Source: Pyronema omphalodes (lineage: Eukaryota > Ascomycota > Pezizomycetes > Pezizales > Pyronemataceae). From it: a stretch of 64,000 bases of DNA. The position numbers and the translations under genes are program-made. The first letter of the stretch is position 1, and each line of letters begins with the position of its first letter. A model generated the notes under the pieces. That model ran no database searches. It worked only from the letters and a program-made list of their open reading frames with translations, and was not told the DNA's origin. The stretch is taken from positions 1-64,000 of the forward strand of contig JAJJXM010000030.1 in NCBI GenBank assembly GCA_024516155.1. Reading direction: 5' to 3'. Below are positions 30,141 to 41,770 of this stretch, in pieces.

Positions 30141-31421
30141 TTATCTAGAACCCACATAATCCTCCAAGCGTGTTTGGTGCATGTTAGAAATGGCAGTCAA
30201 GTGAGTGGTACGAATCTCTTTTCGGATGTACTCTATGCATTCGAAAGGTTTCGGGTCGCGAATCAAAACATCACGCTGATTGTCCCACACTACGAAGCGC
30301 TCAAAGCCTCTATCAGCATTGCGCAGATGGACTTTTTCCACTGGGGTTTGCTGTGCCTCATCAATCTCCTCTTGATCACTTTCAACTGCGGGCACTTCCT
30401 GATAAGTTGCAATGATGTGATCCTATCTCCGTTAGTAACTGAGTTTGCATTTTATTAGAAATTTCATGAACCAACCTCAATATGCTCCAAGGAATCATGT
30501 ACTTCCTCCTCTACAGGATTGAGAAAGTAGGAAACAGTCATAATGTTGCTTGTTTTCCAACTGCACCGACAGAGGTAATCATATGAGCCGTATACCTGAT
30601 TCTCAATCTCCACAAGCTCCTCGGTGACTCCAAAATCCTCCGCATCGGCATCCACAGTTGAATCATGAAGAAGACCCAAGGCCTGAATCCCCCGGTTCTG
30701 ACATTGTGTTGGCTCAAAAACTTTAACGGTACTTTTCATAAAACAATTGAAAATTGTTGTATTTTTAACACCAGAAGTTCATGCCACCATACCTCATTGC
30801 ATGGGCTCGGGAATTGTAACCTGGGGGAGAGGTTCATCACTGGTATCAAGATGCTGTATCTGCAAGTTCAGAAAGCGATTGCGTACATGTGCTTTCCAAG
30901 TCCGGATGATTCCCAGGTCATCTGGCTAATAATGGGATGTGGTATTCTTAGGGAGGCAGTGAACATGGACATTGGACATGGCAGCATCACCAGCCAGTTG
31001 TTGTACAGCGGCCTTACGGGCTGAAACGTTATCCAGCGACTACACGATCTTACGGTGTTCATTGGACATGCGGCGGTTAATCTGGGTCAGGAATTCCACC
31101 ATGATATCCGTCCGCATCCACGCTTTCTTATTTGCCTGGTACACACACCCGAGGGATTCCATATGAAAAGTCTTGAAGCAGCGTGGTTTTGCTGCTGCAC
31201 TAATGAACCACAGTGGGTACCGCTCTGAACCATCCCCATTATGGGTCACAAGAACAGTAAGCTGTGACTTATCTTGTTTTCTGCCCGGTATTCGCTCAGT
31301 TGCAAGTGTACGGTCTGGCTGCATCCGGTAAAAAAAGCTGGTCTCGTCTGCATTGAATATGTCACGGAGATCATATTGTGACAGCACCCACCTGATTTCT
31401 TGCATTTTTTCCTCAGCCTCA
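30141..31421 (-). pseudogene. Pogo/Tigger-like transposase, catalytic and C-terminal part
   Basis: On the minus strand: LRDIFNADETSFFYRM (first catalytic Asp, DE-T), YPLWFISAAAKPRCF, then after a stop SLDNVSARKA (second Asp), VHCLPKNTTSHY and, after another stop, PDDLGIIRTWKAHVRNRF (third Asp region). The tail at 30141-30739 is acidic and ends LEDYVGSR. These are hallmarks of DDE_1 transposases of the Pogo group, which cut and paste DNA at TA sites. At least two nonsense codons inactivate it. Gypsy F splits it from its N-terminus at 31421. Confidence 0.82.
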
Positions 31422-31960
31422 TGTCAGGGAACCGAGAACGGACGTTCAAGGGACACACTGAACACTACCGGCAAGAGGGACTAGGCAGGTTCCGGGACGG
31501 GGAACGGCAGGACAAGGACCGAAGTGCTCGTCAGACGGACGGCACACTAAACAGGAACAGGGACAAGGACAATGAGTGACGTAGGACTTGGGAGAGGAAG
31601 TCTTATATTAGGAGCAAGGAGAAGACACAAGACGTTCGATGGAGAATCTCGACAACGGGGAGGCAAGCCTCCTTATGTACAAGGGGGCGGCCAGCACTCT
31701 TGCTGGGCCGTCATACAATCATCGCTACATGAGCTTCCGTTCTCCATCAATTCAACTGCGACGCCACAGCTCTCCAGCTCGTGGTACGTCATCCATCATC
31801 AATCAGTCTCTCAGTCACAATGGCACGGCACACAACAACACTACAACAACACAACGGTAACACAACACAACACGGCAAGACAACGGCACGATGTCAATCA
31901 ACAACCCCGACAACACAACGATGACGCAACACAACGGCTCGTCAGCCGTGTGCCGTGACA
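31422..31960 (-). repeat. 3' LTR of gypsy copy F
   Basis: 539 bp, ends TG...CA, preceded by CCTCA. The inner neighbour GTACCCCCCC (31961-31970) is the complement of the polypurine tract. Confidence 0.95.
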
Positions 31961-31971
31961 GTACCCCCCCG

Positions 31972-34900
31972 TTAGGCTCGAGTTCCTACGAGAGGAGAGG
32001 GTTTGTCTGGGTATAACTGGTGAAATTTCTCAGCGGCCTCAGTTTCGGATAGGTTCGTTTCCGGTTCCCAGGTTGGAGAGTCATGGCCGGTCCACTTGAC
32101 GAGGTACTGCAGGTTTCCTCTTGACCAACGGCTATCCAGAATTTCATCCACGAACCATTCTTCTTCGCCGTCTACTACTACCGGTAGGGGCGGTGGAATA
32201 ATCTGGCCAGGGAGGGGGTCCGAAGGGGCTGGGTTTAGTAGGGACACGGGGAAGGTCCTGTGGTGTTTCATGGTCTCCGGTATATCCAATTCATAGGCGT
32301 GGGATCCAATAGGCCGTAACACGGTGAAGGGGCCTAGGTGTTTGTTTTCTAGTTTCTTTGAGGGGCGGCGGGTTCTTAGGTTGCGGGCGTCCAGCCATAC
32401 CAGGTCTCCTGGTTTGAAGACCGGCGCGGGGAGTCGGGAATTGTCGGCGGCTTCTATGTGGCGGGCTTGGGCGTATTTCATTTCCGAACGTAAGACGTCA
32501 TGGATGTGTGACATCCTTTCCGCTACCTCGTTCGCTTTCACTTCTTCAGGATTGGCTGTCCTGATTTCCAGTTCGAAAGAGCACTTGGGGTGTCGACCGT
32601 ATATAGCGTAGAACGGAGACAGCGACGTTGTATCCGATACTTGGTTATTTGCAGCAAATTCTGCCAGTGGTAAAAATTTCTTCCAATCGTCTTGTAAGTA
32701 ACAGACGTATGCGCGGAGATATTGCTCCGTAACCGCGTTAATTCTCTCTGTTTGGCCGTCAGTTTGGGGATGGAAGGCCGTACTCGTGGCAATTTCGATA
32801 CCCATGCAATTTGCCAAGTGTTTCCAGAAATGGGCCACAAATTGCGGACCGCGGTCGGACACTACTGTGTCTGGCAGGCCGTGTAGTTTGAATACGTTTT
32901 CCAGGAAGAGTTGCGCGAAGCCTTCTGCGTCTATCGTGGAATGACAGGGCACTAAGTGCCGCTGTTTCGTTAGTCGGCAAACGATCGCACATATTGCGTC
33001 GAAGCCTTCTGATGTTGGTAGTCCAGTAACAAAGTCCACCGATATATTCTGCCAAGGGTGGTGCGGAACCGGTAGGGGCTTCAAGGTTCCATAGGGTGCG
33101 TGGCAGGTAGCCTTTGTTCTTTTACAGGTGTGGCAATTTCGGACGAATTGGTCCACATCTTTTCTCATCGAGGGCCAGTAATAATTCCTGGCGAGGAGTT
33201 CGAAAGTCTTCGCACGGCCTGGGTGTCCCATGGTGGGGGGGTCGTGGCGATCTTGCAGTAGTTTCAATCGTAGTTTATCCAGCGCGGGGACATAGAGGCA
33301 ATCTCGGTAGTACAATCTGTTTTCCAACACGGAGCAATCGGCGAGTGATATGTCCTTACAGATTTGTGTGCCATCTTCCAGCATTCCCAACACTCGGTTG
33401 GGGAATGAATCTGTCTTGTAGCCCTCTTGAAACAGGAGGACCACTTCGGAGGGTGCAAGTTTCATGGGCGGGGTCATGCACAACTGGAAGTTTTGTGGCT
33501 TTAGAACAGCTTGCTGATTCGCTAGTATGCGTTCGTCTCCCTCTCCCGGGAGGTCGGCGGCTCGTCTTGTCAGGGCGTCCGGTTTTCCTCCCAACGTTCC
33601 CGGTCGATAGGTGATCACAAAGTTGAACCAAGACAGGAATTCGGACCAGCGTGCTTGTCGTCTGTTTAGTAGCTTTGTCGTCATAAAGTATTCGAGATTC
33701 TTGTGGTCTGTCAATACTTTTATAGGGAAGGTGGAGCCCTCCAAGTGGGGACGCCATTCCTTGAAACAACGAACTATTGCCAGTAGTTCTTTGTCATAGA
33801 TCTCATAGTTGCATTCGGCCGGGGAATGCTTTTTGGAATAAAACGCGACGGGGTGTGACACGTTATCGTCGTCGTATTGTGATAAAACTCCAGCAGACAC
33901 ATAGTCAGATGCGTCTGTTTCTACTACAATTGGTTTCTCGTAGTCAAAGTGCTTGAGAATCGGTGCTGATGTAAATGCGTCCTTCAGTCGGTCAAAGGCG
34001 CTTTGCTGATCTTTACCCCAGGTAAAGGGGATTGCTTTACCATCTTTCTTTTTGGTCAGAGCCGTCAGAGGGGAGACCACTTTTGAGTAGTCTTTGATAA
34101 ATCTTCGGTAGAAAATCGCGAAACCCAGGAACTCTTGGACCTGTTTCAAATTGGTTGGTTCCTTCCAATCTCTGACTGTGGATACTTTGGAATCCATCAT
34201 ACGCGCGCCGTCGCGGCCGATGTTGTAGCCCAGGTACTGTACTTCTGCCTTAGCAAACTTACACTTCTCTGGCTTCAAGTGCAGTTTTTCTTGTTTGAGT
34301 CGTTCCAAGATCTTTCGGACGTGTGCGGTGTGATCGGACTTTGTTTCGGAGAATACGAGGATATCGTCCAAGTATGCCGTACAAAACTGGTCTAGGTATG
34401 GTCTCAGGACATCATTTATAAATGCCTGGAAATCGGCAGGCGCGTTGGTGAGCCCAAAGGGCATCACTTTCGATTCAAACAGGCCGTACCGTGTTCGGAA
34501 GGCCGTCTTCCATTCTTCGCCCTCTGCCATTCTGATAAGGTTATAAGCGCTGCGGACATCAAGCGTCGTAAAGTATTGAGCTTTGGAAAGATTCATCATC
34601 GTTTCCTGTATCAATGGCAGCGGGTACCGGTTCTTCTCGGTACCTTCATTCAGTCTCCGGTAGTCGACACACAGGCGTAGGGATCCGTCTGCTTTTTTCA
34701 CGAATAATCTCGGCGAGGCGGCTGGTGATTGGGAGCGTTGTATAAATCCTTTCTCCAAATTCTCATCGAGCCACGTTTTCAGCGTCTGCAACTCGTTTCG
34801 TGACAGCGAGTATAGCGGGCCAAAGGGGGGGACGAATCCCTCTTTCAGTGGGATCTTGTGGTCGTAGGGTCGGTGCGGGGGAAGTTCCTTCGCGTTGACC

Positions 34901-35702
34901 TCCTTGAATAAATCGAGGTAGTCATGATACTCTTCGGGGATCATGTCTTTCAGTTCGTCGTCCGTGAGGGGGGGCTTGTCTTGTAGGGCGACGGTGATCT
35001 CGTCCAACGATAGCGAGAACACTGTCAGGCTTTCGTCTTCTACCATTTCTTTGAAGTCGGAGATGGTTAGACTTGAGATCTCTATTGGGGGTTCTTCCGG
35101 GGGGTCGGGGACCGAGTCTTCCAACTCCGGCATGGGGTTTGTGTCGGGCTCGTGGACAGCGGGAGGGGGCCTCGAGTCCAGGACCTCAACACCGGTTGTG
35201 CTTACAGTCAATGGGGTGCAGTTCCTTAGGCAGTATTGGGAGTCGAAGCTTACAGTGTTGGAGCTGAAGCTTATTGTTACATCGTGTTTCTTCAACCAGG
35301 GGATACCCAACACCACCGGGTAGTGACCCAGCTTGGTGACAAACATGGGAAGGATTTCCGAGTGACCGTTGATGGTACACTCTACGTGGGCGAGGTGCGT
35401 GATTTTTCCTGAGGATATGGGGCGGCCGTCGATAACTTCGACCGTTCGAGCGGTGGATAGGGGGGTTAGGGGGAGTTTGTGATGGCGGGCGAAATTGCGG
35501 TCAACAAAGGCGATACCAGTGGCGCCGCAGTCAACGAGCGCTACTGTTTTCACGGAGCGGTTATTGGAAAACAAGGAACAGGAGAGGACAAGGTGTTTGC
35601 ATTCTAACTTTCCAGTAGAACTTGCGCCCGATAATAGCAATGTATCAGCAATAATATTCCCACCAGCGGCAGAGCCATCTTCTTGCAGCTGGTTTATTCT
35701 TT
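31972..35702 (-). CDS. pol: Pol of gypsy copy F (intact, with chromodomain)
   Basis: From the -1 heptamer (35700-35706) the pol frame is open to TAA 31972; from the first good ATG (35640) it is 1,222 residues. Protease VDCGATGIAFVDRN; RT VDYRRLNEGTEKNRYPLPLIQE and YLDDILVF; RNase H TDASDYVSAGVL; integrase zinc finger ending CHTCKRTK, DDE region SVDFVTGLP, VSDRGPQFVAHFW, TDGQTERINAV; GPY-like region; chromodomain EEEWFVDEILDSR, LVKWTGHDSPTWEPE. One RT difference from copy A is RLFVKKADG for ILFVKKSDG. No lesion is seen, so it could supply Pol in trans. Confidence 0.93.
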
Positions 35703-35706
35703 TCCC
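35662..35706 (-). promoter_or_regulatory. Gag-pol -1 frameshift signal (copy F)
   Basis: G_GGA_AAA (35706-35700) is followed by GAA TAA in gag. The stem ACCAGC/GCTGGT (arms at 35693-35688 and 35667-35662) is placed as in copy A. Here the A_AAA_AAA alternative is absent, so the G_GGA_AAA heptamer is the shared element. Confidence 0.66.
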
Positions 35707-37039
35707 GACACCTCTTCCTCAGCATCCAATAATTCCACGCTCGCCACTTTAACATTCGTCTTGGCGGGGCACGACGCAGCCATGTGGCCGAGGCCACCGC
35801 AGTAGAGGCAACGTCCTTCTGATAGGCGGGTCGCGCGCTCCTGTGCCGACAGTTTCTGACGGGGTTCCTGGGCCGGGGTTTGCTTGCTGGAGGAGGCGGT
35901 GGTGGCTTGGGTAGCGGGGGTGGGGCGACTGGTGGCGGGGGTGGCGGTGGTAGTGGGTTTAACTTGGCCGCGGTTGGTACGCAGCTTGCGGAGGTTCTCA
36001 AGTGCTCTCAATTGGGAGTCCAATTTTTGGCACTGGTCAACGAATTCGTGCATTGTGGTGGTGGGCGGGGCACCAACCAACTTCTCGTGCAGCTCAAGGG
36101 ACAGGCCGTTACGCAGGGCATCCATGGTGGCGGCTTCGTCCCAGCCTAACTCTGCGACTAGGCGGGAGAACTCTGCATAGTAGTCCGAAAATTCGCGGTT
36201 GTTTTGTCGGAGATTTTGTAGTTTGAAACGAGCCGTTGCGCGCTCGTCCGGGTCTCCAAAGGTACGCTGTAAAATTTTAATGACGTCCTCGACGTCGTTG
36301 AGGGCCCAGCGGTTGCCATTTTCCTTGATATAAGGAAGAATCTGATCCAAGGCGCGTCCGCGGAGGCGGCCCATGGCGTAAGAAATCCGTTTATGGGGGG
36401 TCGGGAAACGTAGTTCGTCGCTAACCAACTTGATGCGAAGCAAGGAGACAAAGCGGCGGAGGTCCTCCCTGTTGGACCCGTCGAAGGTTGGCGGATCCGA
36501 GATTTTGTCTCCGGTCACGCGGATGCCGGGGGAGGCGAGTAGCGCGTTGATGAGTTCACGCTGGCGGGTGAGCTCCTTCTCGTAGTAGTGATTTCATTTG
36601 TATCGGCTTGTTCCTCCGGGGTTAGGAGGATCTCGGGGTCTCGGGGGGGGGGTCTTGGAATTGGTGCGATTATAGCGGGGGCGGGGGCTGCGGCTGCGGC
36701 TGTGGTAGGGGGTGCGGCGGCTCGCGGTGCTGGTTCTGGGCCGTTCGGGTAAACCTGGACGGAGCCAGTCTGGATCACGACAGGGGGAATGGGGGCAGGG
36801 GTGGGAGCTTCCGGAGCGCGGGAGGCGACAGGGCTGGATACCCGAGTGCTGTTGCGGGAGCCGGGGGTTTTCGCGAGGTCGTTTAAGAGATAACCCGTGG
36901 GGCGGTCCTGAGCGTCTAAAATGGATTGTGCGAGTTGTTTTGTGAAGGTAAGCGGTTCATGGCCGTCAGGGAACTGGGTCATGGTGGCAGCGTTCACAAT
37001 TTGCTGCCAGTGTCCTTCGTCAATAAGTTTAATATGCAT
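35694..37039 (-). pseudogene. gag of gypsy copy F (one-base deletion)
   Basis: ATG 37039 (MHIKLIDEGHW) matches the start in copy A. The frame shifts near 36593: copy A reads GAAATTCACTAC and this copy GAAATCACTAC. After the deletion the capsid domain (FGDPDERATARFKLQNLRQN) and knuckle CLYCGGLGHMAASC continue in the other frame to TAA at 35694. Otherwise it is nearly identical to copy A, so the damage is recent. Confidence 0.88.
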
Positions 37040-37271
37040 TCTGGCGGGCTCTGAGGATTGGCTTGAGTCTGATGGTGCGGCGGATGTGCTCCTGATAAGT
37101 GTAGTCCTGGAGTTGCCAGCGGACCACAAGGTAGCAGTTATTTTCTGCTCGTCGGATGGTTCTTCGCACTGCGCCAGCGAATATGTCGGGAATCCCAAAG
37201 GTTTCGTGTAAGATGTGCGTTTCAAGAGCTTGTTTTAGTGCGTAGGTCCAGGCAGAACCGGTGCGGTTCAT
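37029..37271 (-). CDS. Small 80-aa ORF overlapping the gag start (copy F)
   Basis: Third copy of the conserved leader ORF (MNRTGSAW), again 80 codons, overlapping gag ATG 37039 by 11 nt. The self-priming site (ATCGAACGT in plus view, 37296-37304) lies 25 bp upstream. Confidence 0.5.
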   Translation of the reverse strand: MNRTGSAWTYALKQALETHILHETFGIPDIFAGAVRRTIRRAENNCYLVVRWQLQDYTYQEHIRRTIRLKPILRARQNAY

Positions 37272-37306
37272 GCGTGTCGGTTGAATAATTAATCGATCGA
37301 ACGTAA

Positions 37307-37844
37307 TGTCAGGGAACCGAGAACGGACGTTCAAGGGACACACTGAACACTACCGGCAAGAGGGACTAGGCAGGTTCCGGGACGGGGAACGGCAGGACAA
37401 GGACCGAAGTGCTCGTCAGACGGACGGCACACTAAACAGGAACAGGGACAAGGACAAGAGTGACGTAGGACTTGGGAGAGGAAGTCTTATATTAGGAGCA
37501 AGGAGAAGACACAAGACATTCGATGGAGAATCTCGACAACGGGGAGGCAAGCCTCCTTATGTACAAAGGGGCGGCCAGCACTCTTGCTGGGCCGTCATAC
37601 AATCATCGCTACATGAGCTTCCGTTCTCCATCAATTCAACTGCGACGCCACAGCTCTCCAGCTCGTGGTACGTCATCCATCATCAATCAGTCTCTCAGTC
37701 ACAATGGCACGGCACACAACAACACTATAACAACACAACGGTAACACAACACAACACGGCAAGACAACGGCACGATGTCAATCAACAACCCCGACAACAC
37801 AATGATGACGCAACACAACGGCTCGTCAGCCGTGTGCCGTGACA
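37307..37844 (-). repeat. 5' LTR of gypsy copy F
   Basis: 538 bp, followed by CCTCA (37845-37849). The small open frames inside are low-complexity CAACA sequence. Confidence 0.95.
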
Positions 37845-38386
37845 CCTCAGCAACGGGAGCACTACTGGCTTTACCATGCCGAACGTACTGCTTCACATGG
37901 AATAGTTTTTTCCATCCATCTTCCCAACCGTTGGGAAATTTTGGCATGTCTACACTGGGGTACAATTGTGGGAACAGATCTCGCGCCTTCGCACAAAGAA
38001 TCGAACAGGTTATGGTGGTTTTGCCCTGCACGGTCTTCATCCAGACAAAGAGGTCATCGTGTCAACAGGGATATTAGATAGGATAGGTTCGCTGGCAATT
38101 GCTGGGCTCGGTAGATAGATACCGGATGGAATTGCGTAAGGCCTGGGAGATGGTGGACTGCATGATTCTCTCAACTCTTTCACGTTAGACAGCAGAAAAT
38201 ATGGATCACAGGCAATTCTGACACAGCATGAGATACCTTCTGTGGGTGTTTGGATTCCCACCAACTCGTAATCTCGCGCCATTGCGCTTTCTGCCCATGT
38301 TGCTGCTCCAAATCATTTGCAAGTTCACAAATCCAGGTTTGTCGGGTTTGTTTTGTGTTTATTTTTGATAAGCTTCGATGAATCAT
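37845..38386 (-). pseudogene. Pogo/Tigger-like transposase, N-terminal DNA-binding part
   Basis: From ATG 38386 the minus strand gives a psq-like helix-turn-helix (KQTRQTWICELANDLEQQ, WREITSWWESKHPQKVSHA), then in another frame a CENP-B-type domain: VWMKTVQGK, KARDLFPQLYP, FPNGWEDGWKKLFHVKQY. The CENP-B part reaches the gypsy-F junction at PVAE; removing F and one CCTCA brings it in frame with the part at 31421. The frame change near 38180 may be an intron or decay. Confidence 0.75.
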
Positions 38387-39430
38387 TGCATGGTGGAGGA
38401 TGCAAAGTGTTCGAACAGAACTTGCACCGCACTATTTTCCCGTACTTCTTCACGATGGCGACACGTATCAACGTGAAAAGCCGCACCTCTATTTTAGGAG
38501 TGCACTAACAAATCTCCGCATTTTCTTGGGAGTATTTTAGGATCGAGGTTACTGTTATTTGTCATACAAAAATCGTCGGGACCACGACTGTTAATACTTA
38601 TGAAGAGGTTATTCTTACAATTGGTACGCGAAAAAAAAGGTTTGACTGTACCACGAGCAGTTATTGATTGCTGCTGTGCAGATGTAGACGGGGTGCGGAA
38701 GGGTACGGCGGTATAGTCGCGGGAAAAGATGAAAGGGCGGACCCGTGACGGCAGGATTTTGACGCGAGTGGTAGACTGCCAGCGATTGTTGGACTTGTTT
38801 CGCATGACAAGACTGGTGGGTAGCCTGAGTCTTGACCTGGGCTGGCATTAAGGGCAGAAAAGCTGGTCTTGGCTGTGGTAACCTGGGCGAGGGTAGGGTG
38901 TATGGCAATTGGGATGGGGACCGGGTGCGGCATGGGGGTCGGCTGACAAGGTGGGTAAGCCGGCCATAGGACAGGCAGGGCAGGTATGGCCTGTGCTTCA
39001 GCGGGTTGAGCCGGCAGGCTTCATGCAACAGGCCATGATATCTTCTGGCTTTATAGATGTGATGGATTAAACCTGGAACAACATACTGGTGCATAAACAT
39101 TTTGGTTGAGCATAGTCATAACGTAGGCAATTCGTATGACAGACATGTACCAGAGGGGTTGCATGGCTGATCCACACATTACATCATTATCATCATTCCC
39201 CTTGAGAAGCAAGACTGGTGCTGAGCGGAACACTACAGCGAGGTTAAAGTACAGCCACTATGGTACATTTTTGCAACCAAGATTGTATATGTTACACAAG
39301 TTCCCAACCAAAAAACATATACATGCGAAGAATCTAAACAGCATTTATAACGATCGCTTGTTTAAAAATCTGACTTATAATAGCATGTGTATAGATTTTC
39401 GTGCTAGTCAAATACTTATACAGGCAATTG
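38387..39430. other. No gene recognised; includes part of a short tandem repeat
   Basis: A minus-strand open frame at 38615-39100 is Pro/His/Ser-rich and shows no known motif. I see no Pogo end. The last 70 bases (39360-39430) carry a repeat unit, TTATAATAGCATGTGTATAG...TTATACAGGCAATTG, that continues on the far side of Copia-E at 44692-44800. Confidence 0.4.
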
Positions 39431-39648
39431 TGTAAAAATGTACAGGGTGGGATGGGTGCTTTTATTCTGAATGGTATGTATAGTACAAAGAGTGAAAGCA
39501 TGATATATATAGTAAAAAGCCCATCGTCCCAATCCAACATGTCGTGTCCTGTTTGGTGGCCGTTCTTGTCCCTCCGAAGTTTGTCTTCAACAAACTTGAG
39601 GACCTTGTTCGACAAGCTAGATTGCCGAGGACAGGCAATCTTCTAACA
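39431..39648 (-). repeat. 3' LTR of Copia-E
   Basis: 218 bp, TGTAAAAATG...TTCTAACA. On the element strand a purine run GAGGAGGGGGCG directly precedes it. Confidence 0.93.
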
Positions 39649-39843
39649 CGCCCCCTCCTCGGGAGAAAGGTCCATCATGGTAGCTGAAAAGAAACAAAAA
39701 AAGAATTTGCAAGAAATACGGAAAAAAGAAAAAACAAATGAAAAAACCAAATTGCCATGGTGTTGTAAACAAATGAGAAAAGTCCGTCCTAATTCTTTTT
39801 TTTTTTTTTTTTTTTTTTCAAAACTCATTATTCCACGTCCTCC

Positions 39844-41621
39844 TTAGCAGTATAGGCCAAGTCTTTTTGTGAGATTCTGATGAAGCTCTGTCGGCAGTGA
39901 TTTCGTTAAAATATCAGATAAGTCGTTCTTTGAATCCATGTACTCAACGTTGATCCTTCCCTTTGTGTCTTCATCATGGACATGGAGGTGTGGCACATGA
40001 ATGTGCTGGGTTTTTGTTTTTGCGATTCCGGATTTGATGAATTCTATGGCTCCTTGATTGTCGCAATACATTGGGACCGAGCCCAATGTATCCAGGCGGC
40101 GCATATCAGCTTCGAGTCGGGCTAACCATATGGCTTGTCGTGTTGCGTCAGAGCGATCAATGATTTCGGCCGCCAGTGTCGGGAGAGCTACAACAGATTG
40201 GCTTTTTGAACGCTAACTAATGCAGGCTTCGTTTTTTAGGAACACAGCTCCTCCAACTGACTTTCTAGACTTTCTACAACCAGTCCAGTGAGAGTCGGTG
40301 TATCCTTGCAATTGACTCACTTTCCTTGAGAAGTGCAAACATAATGTTGCGGTTGTGGTGAGGTATCTGAGAACTCGTTTTGCGGCCGTGAGATGGGTGA
40401 CCAGTGGTGCAGCATTGTACTTGCTGAGGGATGCAACTGCGAAGGATATATCAGGCCTTGTGTCCGACGCCGCATACATCAGTGATCCTGCAATGGATAA
40501 ATATATTGTCTTATCTGCCTGTCTGTCCTCGCACTCATCGTTGTCCAAGCGAACTTTTGGATCCAGGGGGTTAGAGATGCTTCGACTGTCCTCCGTGCCA
40601 AACCTTTTCATTACTGTTTCCATGTAGCTCTATTGTCCGAGTGTGATTCCGTCATCTGTTTGTTCAATTTCCAGTCCTAGGAATCGTTTTGCAAGTCCAA
40701 GATCGGTCATTTTGTACTTGCTTTTCAATTTCGAAATTACTGTTTGTGCTGCTTCCTCATTTCCAGACTCGCTGGTGTTCACAATCAGCAGATCATCAAC
40801 ATACAGTAGCAGAAGGACATCATACTTGACATATAGATTATGATCTGCAGTTGATTGACTGAATCCCAAGAAGGGGAGAAATCCATTTATTTCCTGATAC
40901 CAGAGCCGTGGAGATTGTTTGAGGCCATGGAGTGCCTTCAGTAATTTGACTTTTGCAGGATCCGGCATTCGATTATCAACCCATTCCATCCCTTTAGGTA
41001 ATTCCATGAATATGTTATCTTTGTCAATGGTTGGGTTCAGAAATGCTGTAACCACATCTAGGTGATGCAATCTCCAATTTCTCGCGGCACAGTTTGCAAG
41101 TAGCAGGCGAAGAGTTGTGAGTTTAGATACCGGTGCGAATGTCTTATTATAATCTACACCTTCAATTTGTTGCAATCCCTTAACTACTAGTCGAACTTCG
41201 TACCTTGTCGAGCTGTCTGGATTTCTCGTTGTTCGATATACCCACCGGCTGCCAATAGGTTTAACATCGAATGGTACCGTGATTGGAGCTGCTTTTGTGA
41301 AATCTGACTTTTCATTGAGGTTCAGCGTGGAATCCGTAAACGCCTGGAAATTCTGGTTTTCAAGGATTGCATTCCATTCTGTGATTGTTGCTTTTTTCTA
41401 TTCTTCCCTCTCTGGGCTTGTCATCGCTTCTTCATAGGAATTAGGGTCTGTCTGCAGGTGTGTTTGCCTGTCGCTCATGCGGGCATTTCCCACATCATGC
41501 ATCATGGTGCTTGGTGTTGCTGGGTGAACCAGAGCACAGTCATTCATATGCGCCTGTTTCATAACTTCTTTATTCCATTGTTTTCCTTTTCGGCTTATCA
41601 CTTGCATAGCAACATAAGACT
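39844..41621 (-). pseudogene. RT and RNase H of Copia-E (three amber codons)
   Basis: Starts at the predicted acceptor (exon from 41621; KSYVAMQVISRKG). RT motifs: TFAPVSKLTTLRLLL, DVVTAFLNP, GLKQSPRLWY and catalytic YVDDLLIV (about 40800). RNase H: YTDSHWTGCRKSRKSVGG, CDNQGAIEFI, QHIHVPHLHV, end LSDILTKSLP. In-frame TAG codons follow PEREE (Trp in Copia-D), LGQ, and ACIS (Trp in most copia). The three stops look like C:G-to-T:A changes. Otherwise the frame is preserved, including across the predicted splice. Confidence 0.86.
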
Positions 41622-41770
41622 CTAAGAAACATGTTTCGTCAGATCATACATTCTTTAACATTATGAAAGGGTAATTGCAGCCATGGTGCGCAGGCTTTCA
41701 ATCGTGTGCTTTCTAGTTACCCAGTGCAGGCTTTCATTCGCGTGCATCCTTGGAAAGGGGTATATCTTAC
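41622..41770 (-). other. Predicted intron between integrase and RT (Copia-E)
   Basis: 149 bp on the minus strand: donor GTAAGA (41770-41765), branch-like CTGAC 18 bases before the acceptor, acceptor TTCTTAG ending 41622. Exon ends join in phase 1, the same phase as in Copia-D, about 60 residues before the shared DPxSYxxAM motif. Unspliced translation would run about 40 codons beyond the donor and stop. Confidence 0.58.

Larger units (their letters stand above)
31422..37844 (-). mobile_element. Ty3/gypsy chromovirus, family 1, copy F (complete)
   Basis: 6,423 bp with LTRs of 539 and 538 bp differing at about six positions. Perfect duplication CCTCA (31417-31421, 37845-37849). Same layout as copy A. 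Pol is one intact frame including the chromodomain, while gag carries a single-base deletion, the opposite of copy A. It sits in the Pogo-like transposase gene. Confidence 0.96.

Noticed and set aside
38615..39100. 161-codon Pro/His-rich minus frame
   Set aside because: No motif, odd composition and no homologous copy in the window. Chance frame in GC-rich DNA is more likely.
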